Below, piece by piece: positions 9,179 to 16,113 of a stretch of DNA of 35,444 bases. A program made the position numbers and the translations under genes. The notes beneath the pieces were generated by a model. That model worked only from the letters and a program-made list of their open reading frames with translations. It was not told the origin of the DNA and made no database searches. The stretch is from assembly GCA_012744295.1 (NCBI GenBank), contig JAAYIB010000013.1, forward strand, positions 1 to 35,444, in the 5' to 3' direction. The DNA is from Acholeplasmataceae bacterium. Lineage in GTDB: Bacteria; Bacillota; Negativicutes; Acidaminococcales; Acidaminococcaceae. The first letter of the stretch is position 1. The number at the start of each line of letters is the position of its first letter.

Positions 9179-9415
9179 ATGTCGAGCAATATCAAGAATA
9201 TTTGTGACCATATAAAGAACGTGCGCAGCAGCCTGCAAAACGCTGAAGCAAGCTTTCGCAGCAACAACGACATGCGCGGCGAGCTTGACTTGATGCTTGC
9301 CGAAGCCGAAATGCAGCATCTGCGGGAAAAACGCGGCAAATTTGGCTCCCGGATACGTCAACGGCTGGCCCTTTTGGCCGCACTTCTCCTTGTTCTGACC
9401 GGAGCAGGCGGTTGA
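9179..9415 (+). CDS. Small membrane protein, N-terminal portion before an in-frame TGA
   Basis: This 78-aa reading frame has a strong AAGGAG at 9165-9170. Residues 1-60 are charged and helical (likely cytoplasmic). Basic residues around 51-61 are followed by a hydrophobic helix RLALLAALLLVLTGAGG, which predicts an N-in membrane anchor. The frame stops at TGA 9413-9415 exactly at the end of that helix, yet the same frame stays open for another 91 codons to 9691. Changing one base (TGA to TGG) would give GGWLWAKSSPD and a normal 170-aa single-pass protein. I think the gene is either recently broken or recoded. Its position after the sigma gene and its topology would fit an anti-sigma factor. 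I do not recognise the family. Confidence 0.6.
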   Translation: MSSNIKNICDHIKNVRSSLQNAEASFRSNNDMRGELDLMLAEAEMQHLREKRGKFGSRIRQRLALLAALLLVLTGAGG

Positions 9416-9691
9416 CTGTGGGCGAAAAGCTCGCCCGACCCGGTGCGCAGCAATCAGATTGCCGTTGAAACGATGCCGGCGGCAAAAAAAGTTCAGACTG
9501 TCCAGACGTCTGCGGTAAAAGAAGCGCAGACCGCTGACATAAAAAACAAACAAACACCAATAACTCAGGTTAACCAACAGGTGTTCCCACAGGAAGCGGA
9601 GCTGCCGGGGAAACTTTCGCCGGCACTTTCGTCTGACGAAATGCACCTGCTGGTCAGAACAGCGCGCAAGACCTTAAATGATTCTAAATAA
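9416..9691 (+). pseudogene. In-frame C-terminal continuation of the small membrane protein (periplasmic part)
   Basis: This is 91 codons in the same frame as the gene at 9179, directly after its TGA, ending in TAA at 9689-9691. The encoded segment starts LWAKSSPDPVRS, then is rich in Gln, Thr, Lys and Pro with little hydrophobicity, like a periplasmic linker, and ends in a short helix (SSDEMHLLVRTARKTLND). The only candidate start for separate translation is a GTG at 9443, which has no ribosome-binding site in front of it. I therefore read this as the rest of one interrupted gene and not as an independent gene. Confidence 0.55.
9420..9436 (+). other. Hairpin 4 bases after the in-frame TGA
   Basis: A perfect 6-bp stem GGGCGA / TCGCCC encloses the 5-base loop AAAGC. 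It lies inside the in-frame continuation, 4 bases downstream of the TGA at 9413-9415. There is no T tract, so it is not an intrinsic terminator. It is closer to the TGA than a standard bacterial SECIS element, and its loop lacks an early G. Confidence 0.55.
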
Positions 9692-9704
9692 CAGGGGGCT
9701 CGTT

Positions 9705-11603
9705 ATGAAAGCAAAGAAAATGTGGCGACCAATTGCCATGGGTTTGGCAGCGGCCTTGCTTGTTGCCATGCCGGCATCTGCCGAGGAAAGCAGGGCCGAA
9801 CTCGAGAAAGTGACCGAGCAGGCAGGCACGCTGCTGCCCGGGCAGCCGGCGGGCAATGAAAACATTAAGATGGCAACGCAGGAAGAAGTCAATTCCTATG
9901 TAGGACAGACCGTGACAAAAATCTCGATTGTCGGCGATTCGTCAGCCAACCATGAACAAATCACGGATGCTTTGAAGCTGAAGCCGGGACAGACTTTCTC
10001 CAAGGAAGCGCTGACCGCTGACCTTCAGGCTATTTATGAGCTTGGCTGGTTTTACGACATTATCCCGGCCTACACTCAAGTGCCGGAAGGCGTGCAGCTG
10101 ACTTACCACGTGCTGGAGAACCCTGTTTTCAAAAACCTCGTTGTCGAAGGCAACACCAAGGTCAGCAGCGACAAGATTGCCAAAATCATGGATTTGCAGG
10201 AAAATAAGCTGATCAACATCAAGGCAGTCAACGAAAACGTGCGAAAAGTTGAAGCCGAGTATGCTCAGGCCGGTTACATCCTCGCCCGCATTACCGACGT
10301 TCGCGTTCTGCCAAGCGGTGAATTGTACCTGTTTGTGAACGAGGGCATTGTTGAAGACTTCAAGGTCAAGGGCAACACAAAAACCAAGGACTACGTTATT
10401 ACCCGGGAAATGAAGCTGAAAAAGGGCGAGCCTTTCAACACCAAGGATGCGCGGCGCAGCATGCAGAGGGTTTACAACCTCGGCTACTTCGAAGACGTCA
10501 ATATCAAGCTGAATCCGGGCCAGGCCCCCAATGCCGTCGATATCGAAATCACAGTGGTGGAAATGAACACCGGCAGCTTTGGCATCGGCGCAGGCTACAG
10601 CGATGCTGACGGCTTTTTAGGCATGGTTTCGCTCGGTGACAAGAATTTCCGCGGAACCGGCGACAAGGTAAACATACGCTGGGAATTCGGCGGTGACGAG
10701 GATAACAACAAAAACTACGAATTCAGTTATATGAGGCCCTGGCTGGACCGCAAGGAAACAAGCCTCGGCTTTTCCGTCTACGACATGACCAACGAGTACG
10801 CCGATTATGATCGTGACGGAGATGAAATAGCGCGTTACGACAAGAAACGCCGCGGACAGGAACTGACCTTCAGCCGCAGGACCAACAACGAATATGTAGT
10901 CAACTATCTGACGCTGAAGAACCGCAATGACATTTACAGAGGTGTCGCGGACGGCTACGAAAACGACTACCAATACTTCGAGGGCGATGATGCCGCAAAT
11001 CCTGCGCAGACCCCCGAGGAGAAAGCGGCACTGGCGGCCGAGCGTCAGAAGGAAAACTTCGGCAAGACGCAGAGCATAGCCTTTACCAGAACCTTCGATT
11101 CCCGTGACAACGTGAATGACCCTCATGAAGGAAAGCGCAATTCTTACTCGATTGAATGGGCCGGCTTGGGCGGCGATTTTGACTTCACCAAGTATTCTGC
11201 CGATTACAGGTATTATTACCGCATGGGTGCAAGCGAAGACGTCCTCGCGCTGCAGTTCGGCGTCGGCTATGCGGACGGAACGATGCCCCTCAGCCAGCGT
11301 TTCGCGGTGGGCGGTTCGGACAGCCTGCGCGGCTACAAGGACGACCAGTTCAAGGGCAACAGCATGCTGAAGGCGACGCTCGAATACAGAACGCCCCTGA
11401 TGAAGAAGGTGCAGGGCGTTATTTTCACCGATACAGGTTATGCCTGGGACAAGAAGACCGAGGACGACTTCGATCTCGGCCTGATCAAATTCAGCTACGG
11501 CATCGGCCTCAGGGTGAATTCACCTCTTGGTCCCTTGCGGCTTGATTACGGCATTGGCGACGACGGCGGACGTTTCCACTTCAGCTTCGGCGGCCAATTC
11601 TGA
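9705..11603 (+). CDS. bamA: BamA/Omp85 outer membrane protein assembly factor, three POTRA domains
   Basis: This is the outer-membrane insertase that folds beta-barrel proteins (632 aa from ATG 9705, AGGGGG 6 bases upstream). A signal peptide covers residues 1-26 (cleavage after ASA). Three POTRA domains follow at about 70-138, 141-213 and 215-286, each with the GNTK-type turn or its equivalent, then a 16-strand-type barrel from about 290 to the C-terminal F. The barrel holds LRGY at 541-544, the counterpart of the conserved (V/L)RG(F/Y) motif of Omp85 proteins. Proteobacterial BamA has five POTRAs and about 800 aa, so this form is short. No lipoprotein partners BamB-E are recognisable nearby; the OmpH/Skp group follows within 1.4 kb. 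Confidence 0.95.
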   Translation: MKAKKMWRPIAMGLAAALLVAMPASAEESRAELEKVTEQAGTLLPGQPAGNENIKMATQEEVNSYVGQTVTKISIVGDSSANHEQITDALKLKPGQTFSKEALTADLQAIYELGWFYDIIPAYTQVPEGVQLTYHVLENPVFKNLVVEGNTKVSSDKIAKIMDLQENKLINIKAVNENVRKVEAEYAQAGYILARITDVRVLPSGELYLFVNEGIVEDFKVKGNTKTKDYVITREMKLKKGEPFNTKDARRSMQRVYNLGYFEDVNIKLNPGQAPNAVDIEITVVEMNTGSFGIGAGYSDADGFLGMVSLGDKNFRGTGDKVNIRWEFGGDEDNNKNYEFSYMRPWLDRKETSLGFSVYDMTNEYADYDRDGDEIARYDKKRRGQELTFSRRTNNEYVVNYLTLKNRNDIYRGVADGYENDYQYFEGDDAANPAQTPEEKAALAAERQKENFGKTQSIAFTRTFDSRDNVNDPHEGKRNSYSIEWAGLGGDFDFTKYSADYRYYYRMGASEDVLALQFGVGYADGTMPLSQRFAVGGSDSLRGYKDDQFKGNSMLKATLEYRTPLMKKVQGVIFTDTGYAWDKKTEDDFDLGLIKFSYGIGLRVNSPLGPLRLDYGIGDDGGRFHFSFGGQF

Positions 11604-11635
11604 TAAAACCGTAAAGACTGGAGGGAGTGAGGCTC

Positions 11636-12919
11636 TTGCGCTTGTTCGGTATTGCTTTTTATTGCCTGTTGGCATCAGCCCTTTGCCTTCCTTTGTTTCC
11701 CGGGACGGCTGCGGCAGAAAGCGTGGAGAAGGTAGTCGTAAGCGTTGAGGATGTCAGCGGCCGTACCAGCGACGTCTTGCTTGAACGCATGACGGCAAGC
11801 ATGCAGGTCGTGGCCGAGCAGCTCTTTCTTGACAGGGAAGCAGCGACGATTGCAAAAGCGCGGCAGGACTATGAGCGGCTGCTCGGCGAAGTCGGTGAAA
11901 GGGCCTTAACAGGCTACAAGGTTGAAAGCACCGATATTCTTGTCGGCCGTACGGCCAAGGTCAGCCTTAAGCTGTCACCTTGGCTGGACGCCGTCGGCAG
12001 TGTCCGGGTAGACTTGAATTTTTCGGGAGTGGACAAGCAGACTGCCGCAGACTTGTCGGCTAAACTGCCGGGGCTTGAGGAAAAAATCAGGCATACCCTG
12101 CAGGGAGCTTCCCTGGACTCAGTTGATTGGGCAGGCGGCGTGCTGCGGCAAAAAATCAGGCAGGAGGTCGAGCGGAACCTGCCGGAATTCAGGGCCTCGG
12201 TTGATCTGAGCCAGACGGGCAAAACCGTGGTGGCCCAGGTAATCGTTTATCCGGTCGGAGAAATTGTGCAGCAGGTCAAATTCGAGCTGTTCTCGGAAAC
12301 GGTTCCCAACATTCTGCTTTTGCAGGCTAAAAAGCGTCTGCGTGCAGACGCGGAAACCCTGCGCGGTCTGCCGGTGGAATACCTGCGTCATCATCGCGGC
12401 GAGCTTGAGCAGAAACTGCTTGAGGCGGCTTTTGAAGAAAAAGTTGTTGGGATTTATGACCTGCAGCCTGTTGTGACGATTGCTCCGGCGGTCGATGCGG
12501 AAGTTTTCTTCCGCATGAATGCGGCCAAATACAAAATCTGGTTCGAAGGCTACGCCGACCTTGGCCGTGAGGAAGACAACCTTTCGGGAAGAGCTCACGT
12601 CGGCAAATATTTTTCGGACAGGGACGAGGTCTTTGCCGAAGTTTCGTTAGAACTCGAGGACATGGATTGGGAGTTTGCGCCGGGTTATGCCCACAAGAGC
12701 GGCAAAACAACCTTCGCTTATCTGCGGCGCCTTTCGGATCATGAGAATAATTACAGGCTTGAATACGAGCTTTCGCCAAAATGGCGCCTGCGGGCGGAGC
12801 ATTTTTCCGATTCCGACCGCAACGAGTTCGGAGCGCGTTACCGCATACACGAGTTCTTAAGCGTCGAGTATGTTTATTCAACCGACAAGCCCTATCTGCG
12901 GTTAGTCGGCAATTTGTAG
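11636..12919 (+). CDS. Unknown exported protein between bamA and ompH
   Basis: I do not recognise this family. It is a 427-aa protein with a signal peptide (about residues 1-24, ending TAAA before ESVEK). Residues 25-290 look alpha/beta mixed, with repeated modules such as VGRTAKVSLKLSPW and VVAQVIVYPVGEIV that recall small periplasmic domains. The last 130 residues alternate short strands and turns (KIWFEGYADLGREEDN, TTFAYLRRLSDHENNYRLEYELS) like an outer-membrane barrel or half-barrel. I chose the TTG at 11636 because GGAGGG (11620-11625) is well spaced for it; a GTG at 11627 also fits the frame but lies almost on the ribosome-binding site. It follows bamA by 32 bases and probably shares its transcript. 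Confidence 0.75.
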   Translation: MRLFGIAFYCLLASALCLPLFPGTAAAESVEKVVVSVEDVSGRTSDVLLERMTASMQVVAEQLFLDREAATIAKARQDYERLLGEVGERALTGYKVESTDILVGRTAKVSLKLSPWLDAVGSVRVDLNFSGVDKQTAADLSAKLPGLEEKIRHTLQGASLDSVDWAGGVLRQKIRQEVERNLPEFRASVDLSQTGKTVVAQVIVYPVGEIVQQVKFELFSETVPNILLLQAKKRLRADAETLRGLPVEYLRHHRGELEQKLLEAAFEEKVVGIYDLQPVVTIAPAVDAEVFFRMNAAKYKIWFEGYADLGREEDNLSGRAHVGKYFSDRDEVFAEVSLELEDMDWEFAPGYAHKSGKTTFAYLRRLSDHENNYRLEYELSPKWRLRAEHFSDSDRNEFGARYRIHEFLSVEYVYSTDKPYLRLVGNL

Positions 12920-12925
12920 CACAGG

Positions 12926-12954
12926 TTGAAAGATTGACGACGTGCTGATATAAT
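12926..12954 (+). promoter_or_regulatory. SigA-type promoter with extended -10 for the ompH group
   Basis: A -35 TTGAAA (12926-12931) and a consensus -10 TATAAT (12949-12954) are 17 bases apart, and TGA directly before the -10 makes an extended -10 (TGnTATAAT). It begins 7 bases after the preceding stop codon and lies about 47 bases before the ompH start codon. This suggests that the Skp-like proteins are expressed strongly and separately from bamA. Confidence 0.8.
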
Positions 12955-13000
12955 TAGCAAGTATAACAAAAATATATTCACAAAGAGAGCAGGGATCAAT

Positions 13001-13483
13001 ATGATGAGAAAATTGGCTGACAAAAAGACAGTGAAGCTTATATCGCTTGCGGTAGCGGCTATTTTTGTCTTGGGCGTATTCGGCATGGCGTTTACTCAAG
13101 GCGGTTTTACCAATGTTGCTTCCGCGGCAGCCGCGGATTCCGCCGTAGGCGTAGTCAACTACCAGATGCTTGTTGCGCAAAGTCCTGACATGCAGGTCTT
13201 CAGAACGACAATGCAGCAGGAAGAACAAAACGCCCAAACGGAGTTTGAAAGCAAGAGCGCGTCCATGAGCAGCGAGGAAAAGCAAAAATACTCGAACCAG
13301 TTGAAAGAGCGTCTTGCCAACAAACAACGCGAGCTGCTCGAACCAATTTACAAGAAGATTGACGCGGCGATTGAAAAGGTAGCCAAGAAAAAAGGCTTGT
13401 CGATCGTTGTTGACAAAGGCTTCGTGGTTTACGGCGGCGTCGACATTACGGGTGAAGTCGGCTCGTCCTTGATCAGCAAATAA
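13001..13483 (+). CDS. ompH: OmpH/Skp family periplasmic chaperone-like protein
   Basis: This is an OmpH/Skp family protein (160 aa). The family includes trimeric periplasmic chaperones that hold unfolded outer-membrane proteins. A long N-terminal region with a hydrophobic helix (about residues 10-32) and then ASAAAADS looks like a signal peptide. The Skp head strands are visible as VGVVNYQMLVAQSPD (about 48-62) and, at the end, LSIVVDKGFVVYGGVDIT. Between them is a charged helical hairpin of about 60 residues, the tentacle region. ATG 13001 or 13004 could be used, with AGGGA at 12991-12995 in front. The gene has its own promoter, a possible weak terminator follows, and two relatives sit downstream. 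Confidence 0.9.
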   Translation: MMRKLADKKTVKLISLAVAAIFVLGVFGMAFTQGGFTNVASAAAADSAVGVVNYQMLVAQSPDMQVFRTTMQQEEQNAQTEFESKSASMSSEEKQKYSNQLKERLANKQRELLEPIYKKIDAAIEKVAKKKGLSIVVDKGFVVYGGVDITGEVGSSLISK

Positions 13484-13496
13484 AGAAAAACAAATA

Positions 13497-13525
13497 CCGG
13501 GCCGGATTTCTGGCCCGGCTTTCTG
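13497..13525 (+). terminator. GC-rich hairpin after ompH, weak terminator or attenuator
   Basis: A perfect 7-bp stem, CCGGGCC / GGCCCGG (13497-13503 and 13512-13518), has an 8-base loop and is followed by CTTTCTGT, a poor T tract. It lies between ompH and the next OmpH-like gene. Partial termination would give more of the first product than of the two downstream lipoproteins, or it may act as an mRNA-stabilising hairpin. Confidence 0.6.
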
Positions 13526-13546
13526 TCGTCTGCGAGGTGAAGCATC

Positions 13547-14458
13547 ATGCGTTGGCTTTTAGTCATATTGGTTCCGGCAGTGCTGTTTGTTGCTTCCTGT
13601 GCTTCCGCTCCCGGACAACAGGGGCAGAAAATAGCGGTTGTCAATTGGCAGCAGGCGAGCAGTGCCCATCCTAAGTATGAAGCCCTGCAAACGGCGCGCC
13701 TGGCATGGCAGCAGGCAGCGGAAAGCCGCCGTCGGCAAGCTGAACATGGCCGCAGCCAGATTGCTTTGCTGCAGAAAATGACGGCACTGAAGCAAGAGAA
13801 CAGGGAAAGCTTTCTGGCAGCAGACTTTATGACAAAAATGTCGGAAAAAGAGGCAAGGGAGCTTGAGGGTCTTAATGCGGAGCTGCCGGTGCTGGCCGCC
13901 CGGGCAGATGAAGCTGTGGCTCCTATGCGTGAGGAGATTATAGCCTCCTACCGTTTGCCATTGCTTAATCTGCGGCTTCGCCTTGAAAATGTCAGGCTCA
14001 AACCCGAGCAGCGTTTGCAGATAGAAGAGGAGCTTGCAGACCTTCTGCAGCGCCAGCATGCCGAACTGGCAGCGGTCGAGCAAAGACGTCAAAGTCTGCT
14101 TTACGCCGGGATTGCCGAAAAGCGCCGGGCAATTAACGAGAGATTGAAGGCCTACGGACAGGAGCTCAGAGCCTCACGGTCATCCGAGCAGCTGTCACTG
14201 GCCAAAAAGGACGGAGAAAGGCTCGAGGCAGGTCCGCGCGAACTTTCAGCCCTGATGCATTCCCTGGATAAGCAGGTGGAGCTCAAAAAGACAAATTATG
14301 AGAGACTCCGCTCGGAGATAGACGCCGACATCGGCAGCGCCTTGCTGAAAGCCTCGGCAGGCCGTGGTGATGTTTTTGTTGTCAAGGACGTCCTTGTCAA
14401 TATCAATGCCGTTGATTTAACGGAAAAAGTATCTGCGGAATTAAAAAATAGACAATAG
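13547..14458 (+). CDS. Expanded OmpH/Skp-like coiled-coil lipoprotein
   Basis: This 303-aa predicted lipoprotein has the hydrophobic signal MRWLLVILVPAVLFVASC, with a lipobox (VASC) and modified Cys at residue 18. Its ends match the two halves of an OmpH/Skp head: QKIAVVNWQQASSAHPKYE near residue 27, and VFVVKDVLVNINAVDLTEKV at the C-terminus, the latter parallel to VVDKGFVVYGGVDITGEV of the preceding gene. Between them lie about 220 residues of almost uninterrupted charged helix, far longer than the roughly 80-residue tentacle of ordinary Skp. It could therefore be a membrane-tethered, long-armed Skp relative. The link to OmpH is my inference from the ends, the location and the helical core. 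It precedes a third family member by 18 bases. Confidence 0.78.
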   Translation: MRWLLVILVPAVLFVASCASAPGQQGQKIAVVNWQQASSAHPKYEALQTARLAWQQAAESRRRQAEHGRSQIALLQKMTALKQENRESFLAADFMTKMSEKEARELEGLNAELPVLAARADEAVAPMREEIIASYRLPLLNLRLRLENVRLKPEQRLQIEEELADLLQRQHAELAAVEQRRQSLLYAGIAEKRRAINERLKAYGQELRASRSSEQLSLAKKDGERLEAGPRELSALMHSLDKQVELKKTNYERLRSEIDADIGSALLKASAGRGDVFVVKDVLVNINAVDLTEKVSAELKNRQ

Positions 14459-14476
14459 TAAAAGAGGGAAAGCTTA

Positions 14477-14887
14477 ATGAAAAAAATAATTGTTGTTGTA
14501 ATGATGCTGTTTTTTGCTCTGACTGCCCTAGGGTGCAGCGGACGCAATGCCGAATTCGGCGTCGTTGACATGGCGAGAATCGAAGCGGAAAGCCAGTTGT
14601 ACAAGGAAATCAGGGATGACGTCATGACGAAGGCCCAGGCGGCGCAGGAAGAAATGATGAAGGCGTCCGTCGGCAAGTCCGAGGAAGACGCGCAAAAAAT
14701 CATGCAGGAAAAGTCTGCTGAGATGCAGGTCGTGCAGTCCGAAGCGCAAAACAAGCTGAAGACAAGCTTTAACGCTGCCTTGAACAAGGTTGCCCAGGAA
14801 AAGAAGCTGGGAGCCATTCTGACCAAGGATGCTGTTCCTCAAGGCGGAACAGACGTTACCGACGAAGTGCTGAAAAATATGAAATAG
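14477..14887 (+). CDS. OmpH/Skp family lipoprotein
   Basis: This short OmpH-like protein (136 aa) has a lipoprotein signal, lipobox LTALGC and modified Cys at residue 20. The head strand FGVVDMARIEAES follows at about residues 27-39, then a helical hairpin (about 42-110), then a closing strand LGAILTKDAVPQGGTDVTDEV like that of the other two members. AGAGGGAAAG precedes the ATG. It ends the three-gene ompH group, with a terminator just downstream. Anchoring by lipid could hold the chaperone at a membrane while the first member stays soluble; that division of labour is inference. Confidence 0.85.
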   Translation: MKKIIVVVMMLFFALTALGCSGRNAEFGVVDMARIEAESQLYKEIRDDVMTKAQAAQEEMMKASVGKSEEDAQKIMQEKSAEMQVVQSEAQNKLKTSFNAALNKVAQEKKLGAILTKDAVPQGGTDVTDEVLKNMK

Positions 14888-14901
14888 GCTGTTTTACCGT
14901 C

Positions 14902-14934
14902 AGGGCGGGCCCAATCGTCCGCCCTTGTCTTTTA
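14902..14934 (+). terminator. Rho-independent terminator after the ompH group
   Basis: A 7-bp GC-rich stem, AGGGCGG / CCGCCCT (14902-14908 and 14919-14925), with a 10-base loop is followed by TGTCTTTT. It starts 14 bases after the stop codon of the third OmpH-like gene and separates that unit from the lpx genes. Confidence 0.75.
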
Positions 14935-14945
14935 ATTGCCGTCAT

Positions 14946-14997
14946 AGGATTGAAAACGCAGGCCCGGGAAATTTCCCGGTCTTACGTTTTTAATCCT
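14946..14997. repeat. Large nested inverted repeat upstream of lpxD
   Basis: The outer arms AGGATTGAAAACG (14946-14958) and CGTTTTTAATCCT (14985-14997) pair over 13 positions, with one G-T pair. Nested inside is a perfect 16-bp palindrome, CCGGGAAATTTCCCGG (14964-14979). The whole 52-base unit could form a long two-part stem or a DNA cruciform. It lies 31 bases before the lpxD start codon and 12 bases after a terminator. It may be a dispersed palindromic element, an operator region, or an mRNA leader structure. I saw no second copy in this window. Confidence 0.75.
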
Positions 14998-15028
14998 GTG
15001 CAGGATCAGAATACGGGAGGATCATCGT

Positions 15029-16069
15029 ATGGAAAAAACTTTACAAGAATTGGCAGCATATTTGGCAGGCGAGCTGGAAGCGGACAATCCGGACCTTGTG
15101 ATAACGGGTGTAAACGGACTTGAGGAGGCGGGCATAGCGGAGATTTCCTTCGCGGTGCCGCCGCACATCGAGGCGGCTTCCGCTTCAAGGGCCGCGGCCC
15201 TGGTTCTGCCCTATGGCGTCGCCGCGGGCGCAAAGCCCGTCATCAGGGTTGAGAATCCACGTCTTGCTTTTGCCCGTCTTTTGGCTTTGTTCAGGGCGCC
15301 GCGCGAGATAGAGCGCGTAATCAGTCCGCTCGCCTCGATTGCCGCAACGGCAAAAATCGGTGAAAATGTCGCCGTTATGCCGTTCGCCGTTATTGACAGC
15401 GACGCCGTTATCGGCAGCAATTCCGTCATTTATTCCAATGTCTTCATAGGCAGCAAGGCTGAAATCGGAGCAGACTGCACGCTTTACCCCAACGTAACCG
15501 TCCGTGAAAACTGCATTGTCGGCGATCGCGTCATTCTTCAGGCCGGTGCCGTAATCGGCGGTGACGGCTTCGGCTACATCACGGATAAGGGGCGCCACAG
15601 CAAGGTGCTTCAGGTCGGCAACGTCATTGTCGGCAGCGACGTCGAAATCGGCAGCAACACCTGCATCGACAGGGCGACTTCGGGCAGCACGGTTGTCGGC
15701 AGCGGAACAAAGATAGACAACCTCGTCCATTTGGGGCACAATGACGTTTTGGGGGAAAATTGCCTCGTTATTGCCCAGGTGGGGCTGTCCGGCAGCATTA
15801 CCGCAGGCAGCAACGTGACCTTCGCCGGACAGGTAGGCAGCGTCGGGCACATCAAGATCGGCGACAACTGTGTTTTCGCCGCGCGCAGCGGTATTACCGG
15901 CGACGTTCCCGCCAACTCCTTCTATGCGGGGTTTCCCGCCGTTCCCCATCGTGAGTGGCTGAAACAGGAAGCCGCCTTGCGCAATGTGGGCAAGCTGGCA
16001 AAAAAAGTCAAGGAACTGGAAAAGGCCTTGGAGAAGCTGACCGAAGAGAATTCAATAAAAGAGCAATAA
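15029..16069 (+). CDS. lpxD: UDP-3-O-(3-hydroxyacyl)glucosamine N-acyltransferase LpxD
   Basis: This is the third step of lipid A synthesis, adding the N-linked 3-hydroxyacyl chain from acyl-ACP (346 aa). The start has GGGAGG at 15015-15020. An N-terminal uridine-binding domain (about residues 1-100) is followed by a left-handed beta-helix of hexapeptide repeats (about 102-300) and a helical C-terminus (about 310-346). The conserved GGDGFGY lies at 178-184. NLVHLGHN at 231-238 contains His237, the counterpart of the catalytic His239 of E. coli LpxD. It is the first gene of the lpxD-lpxI unit. Confidence 0.96.
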   Translation: MEKTLQELAAYLAGELEADNPDLVITGVNGLEEAGIAEISFAVPPHIEAASASRAAALVLPYGVAAGAKPVIRVENPRLAFARLLALFRAPREIERVISPLASIAATAKIGENVAVMPFAVIDSDAVIGSNSVIYSNVFIGSKAEIGADCTLYPNVTVRENCIVGDRVILQAGAVIGGDGFGYITDKGRHSKVLQVGNVIVGSDVEIGSNTCIDRATSGSTVVGSGTKIDNLVHLGHNDVLGENCLVIAQVGLSGSITAGSNVTFAGQVGSVGHIKIGDNCVFAARSGITGDVPANSFYAGFPAVPHREWLKQEAALRNVGKLAKKVKELEKALEKLTEENSIKEQ

Positions 16070-16083
16070 GATAAATATGAAAA

Positions 16084-16099
16084 TAAACCGAAAGGTTTA
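16084..16099 (+). other. GAAA-capped hairpin before the YjbH-like gene
   Basis: TAAACC / GGTTTA form a perfect 6-bp stem closed by the stable tetraloop GAAA, in the short gap after lpxD and just before the ribosome-binding site GGAGGAG (16104-16110). With no T tract it is more likely to affect mRNA stability or access to the ribosome-binding site than termination. Confidence 0.45.
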
Positions 16100-16113
16100 A
16101 ACCGGAGGAGCTT

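Noticed and set aside
9413..9436. Selenocysteine codon with SECIS hairpin
   Set aside because: The hairpin begins 4 bases after TGA (about 11 in E. coli fdhF), and its loop AAAGC lacks the early G of the bacterial consensus. The protein shows no redox motif.
9443..9691. Independent 82-aa gene starting at GTG 9443
   Set aside because: There is no ribosome-binding site, and it is in the same frame as the upstream gene after the TGA, so it is better explained as that gene's second half.
15185..15949. 254-codon minus-strand frame opposite lpxD, and similar long antisense frames opposite msbA, waaA-lpxK and others
   Set aside because: They mirror the codon bias of strongly coding + strand genes, have no ribosome-binding sites and do not resemble known proteins.
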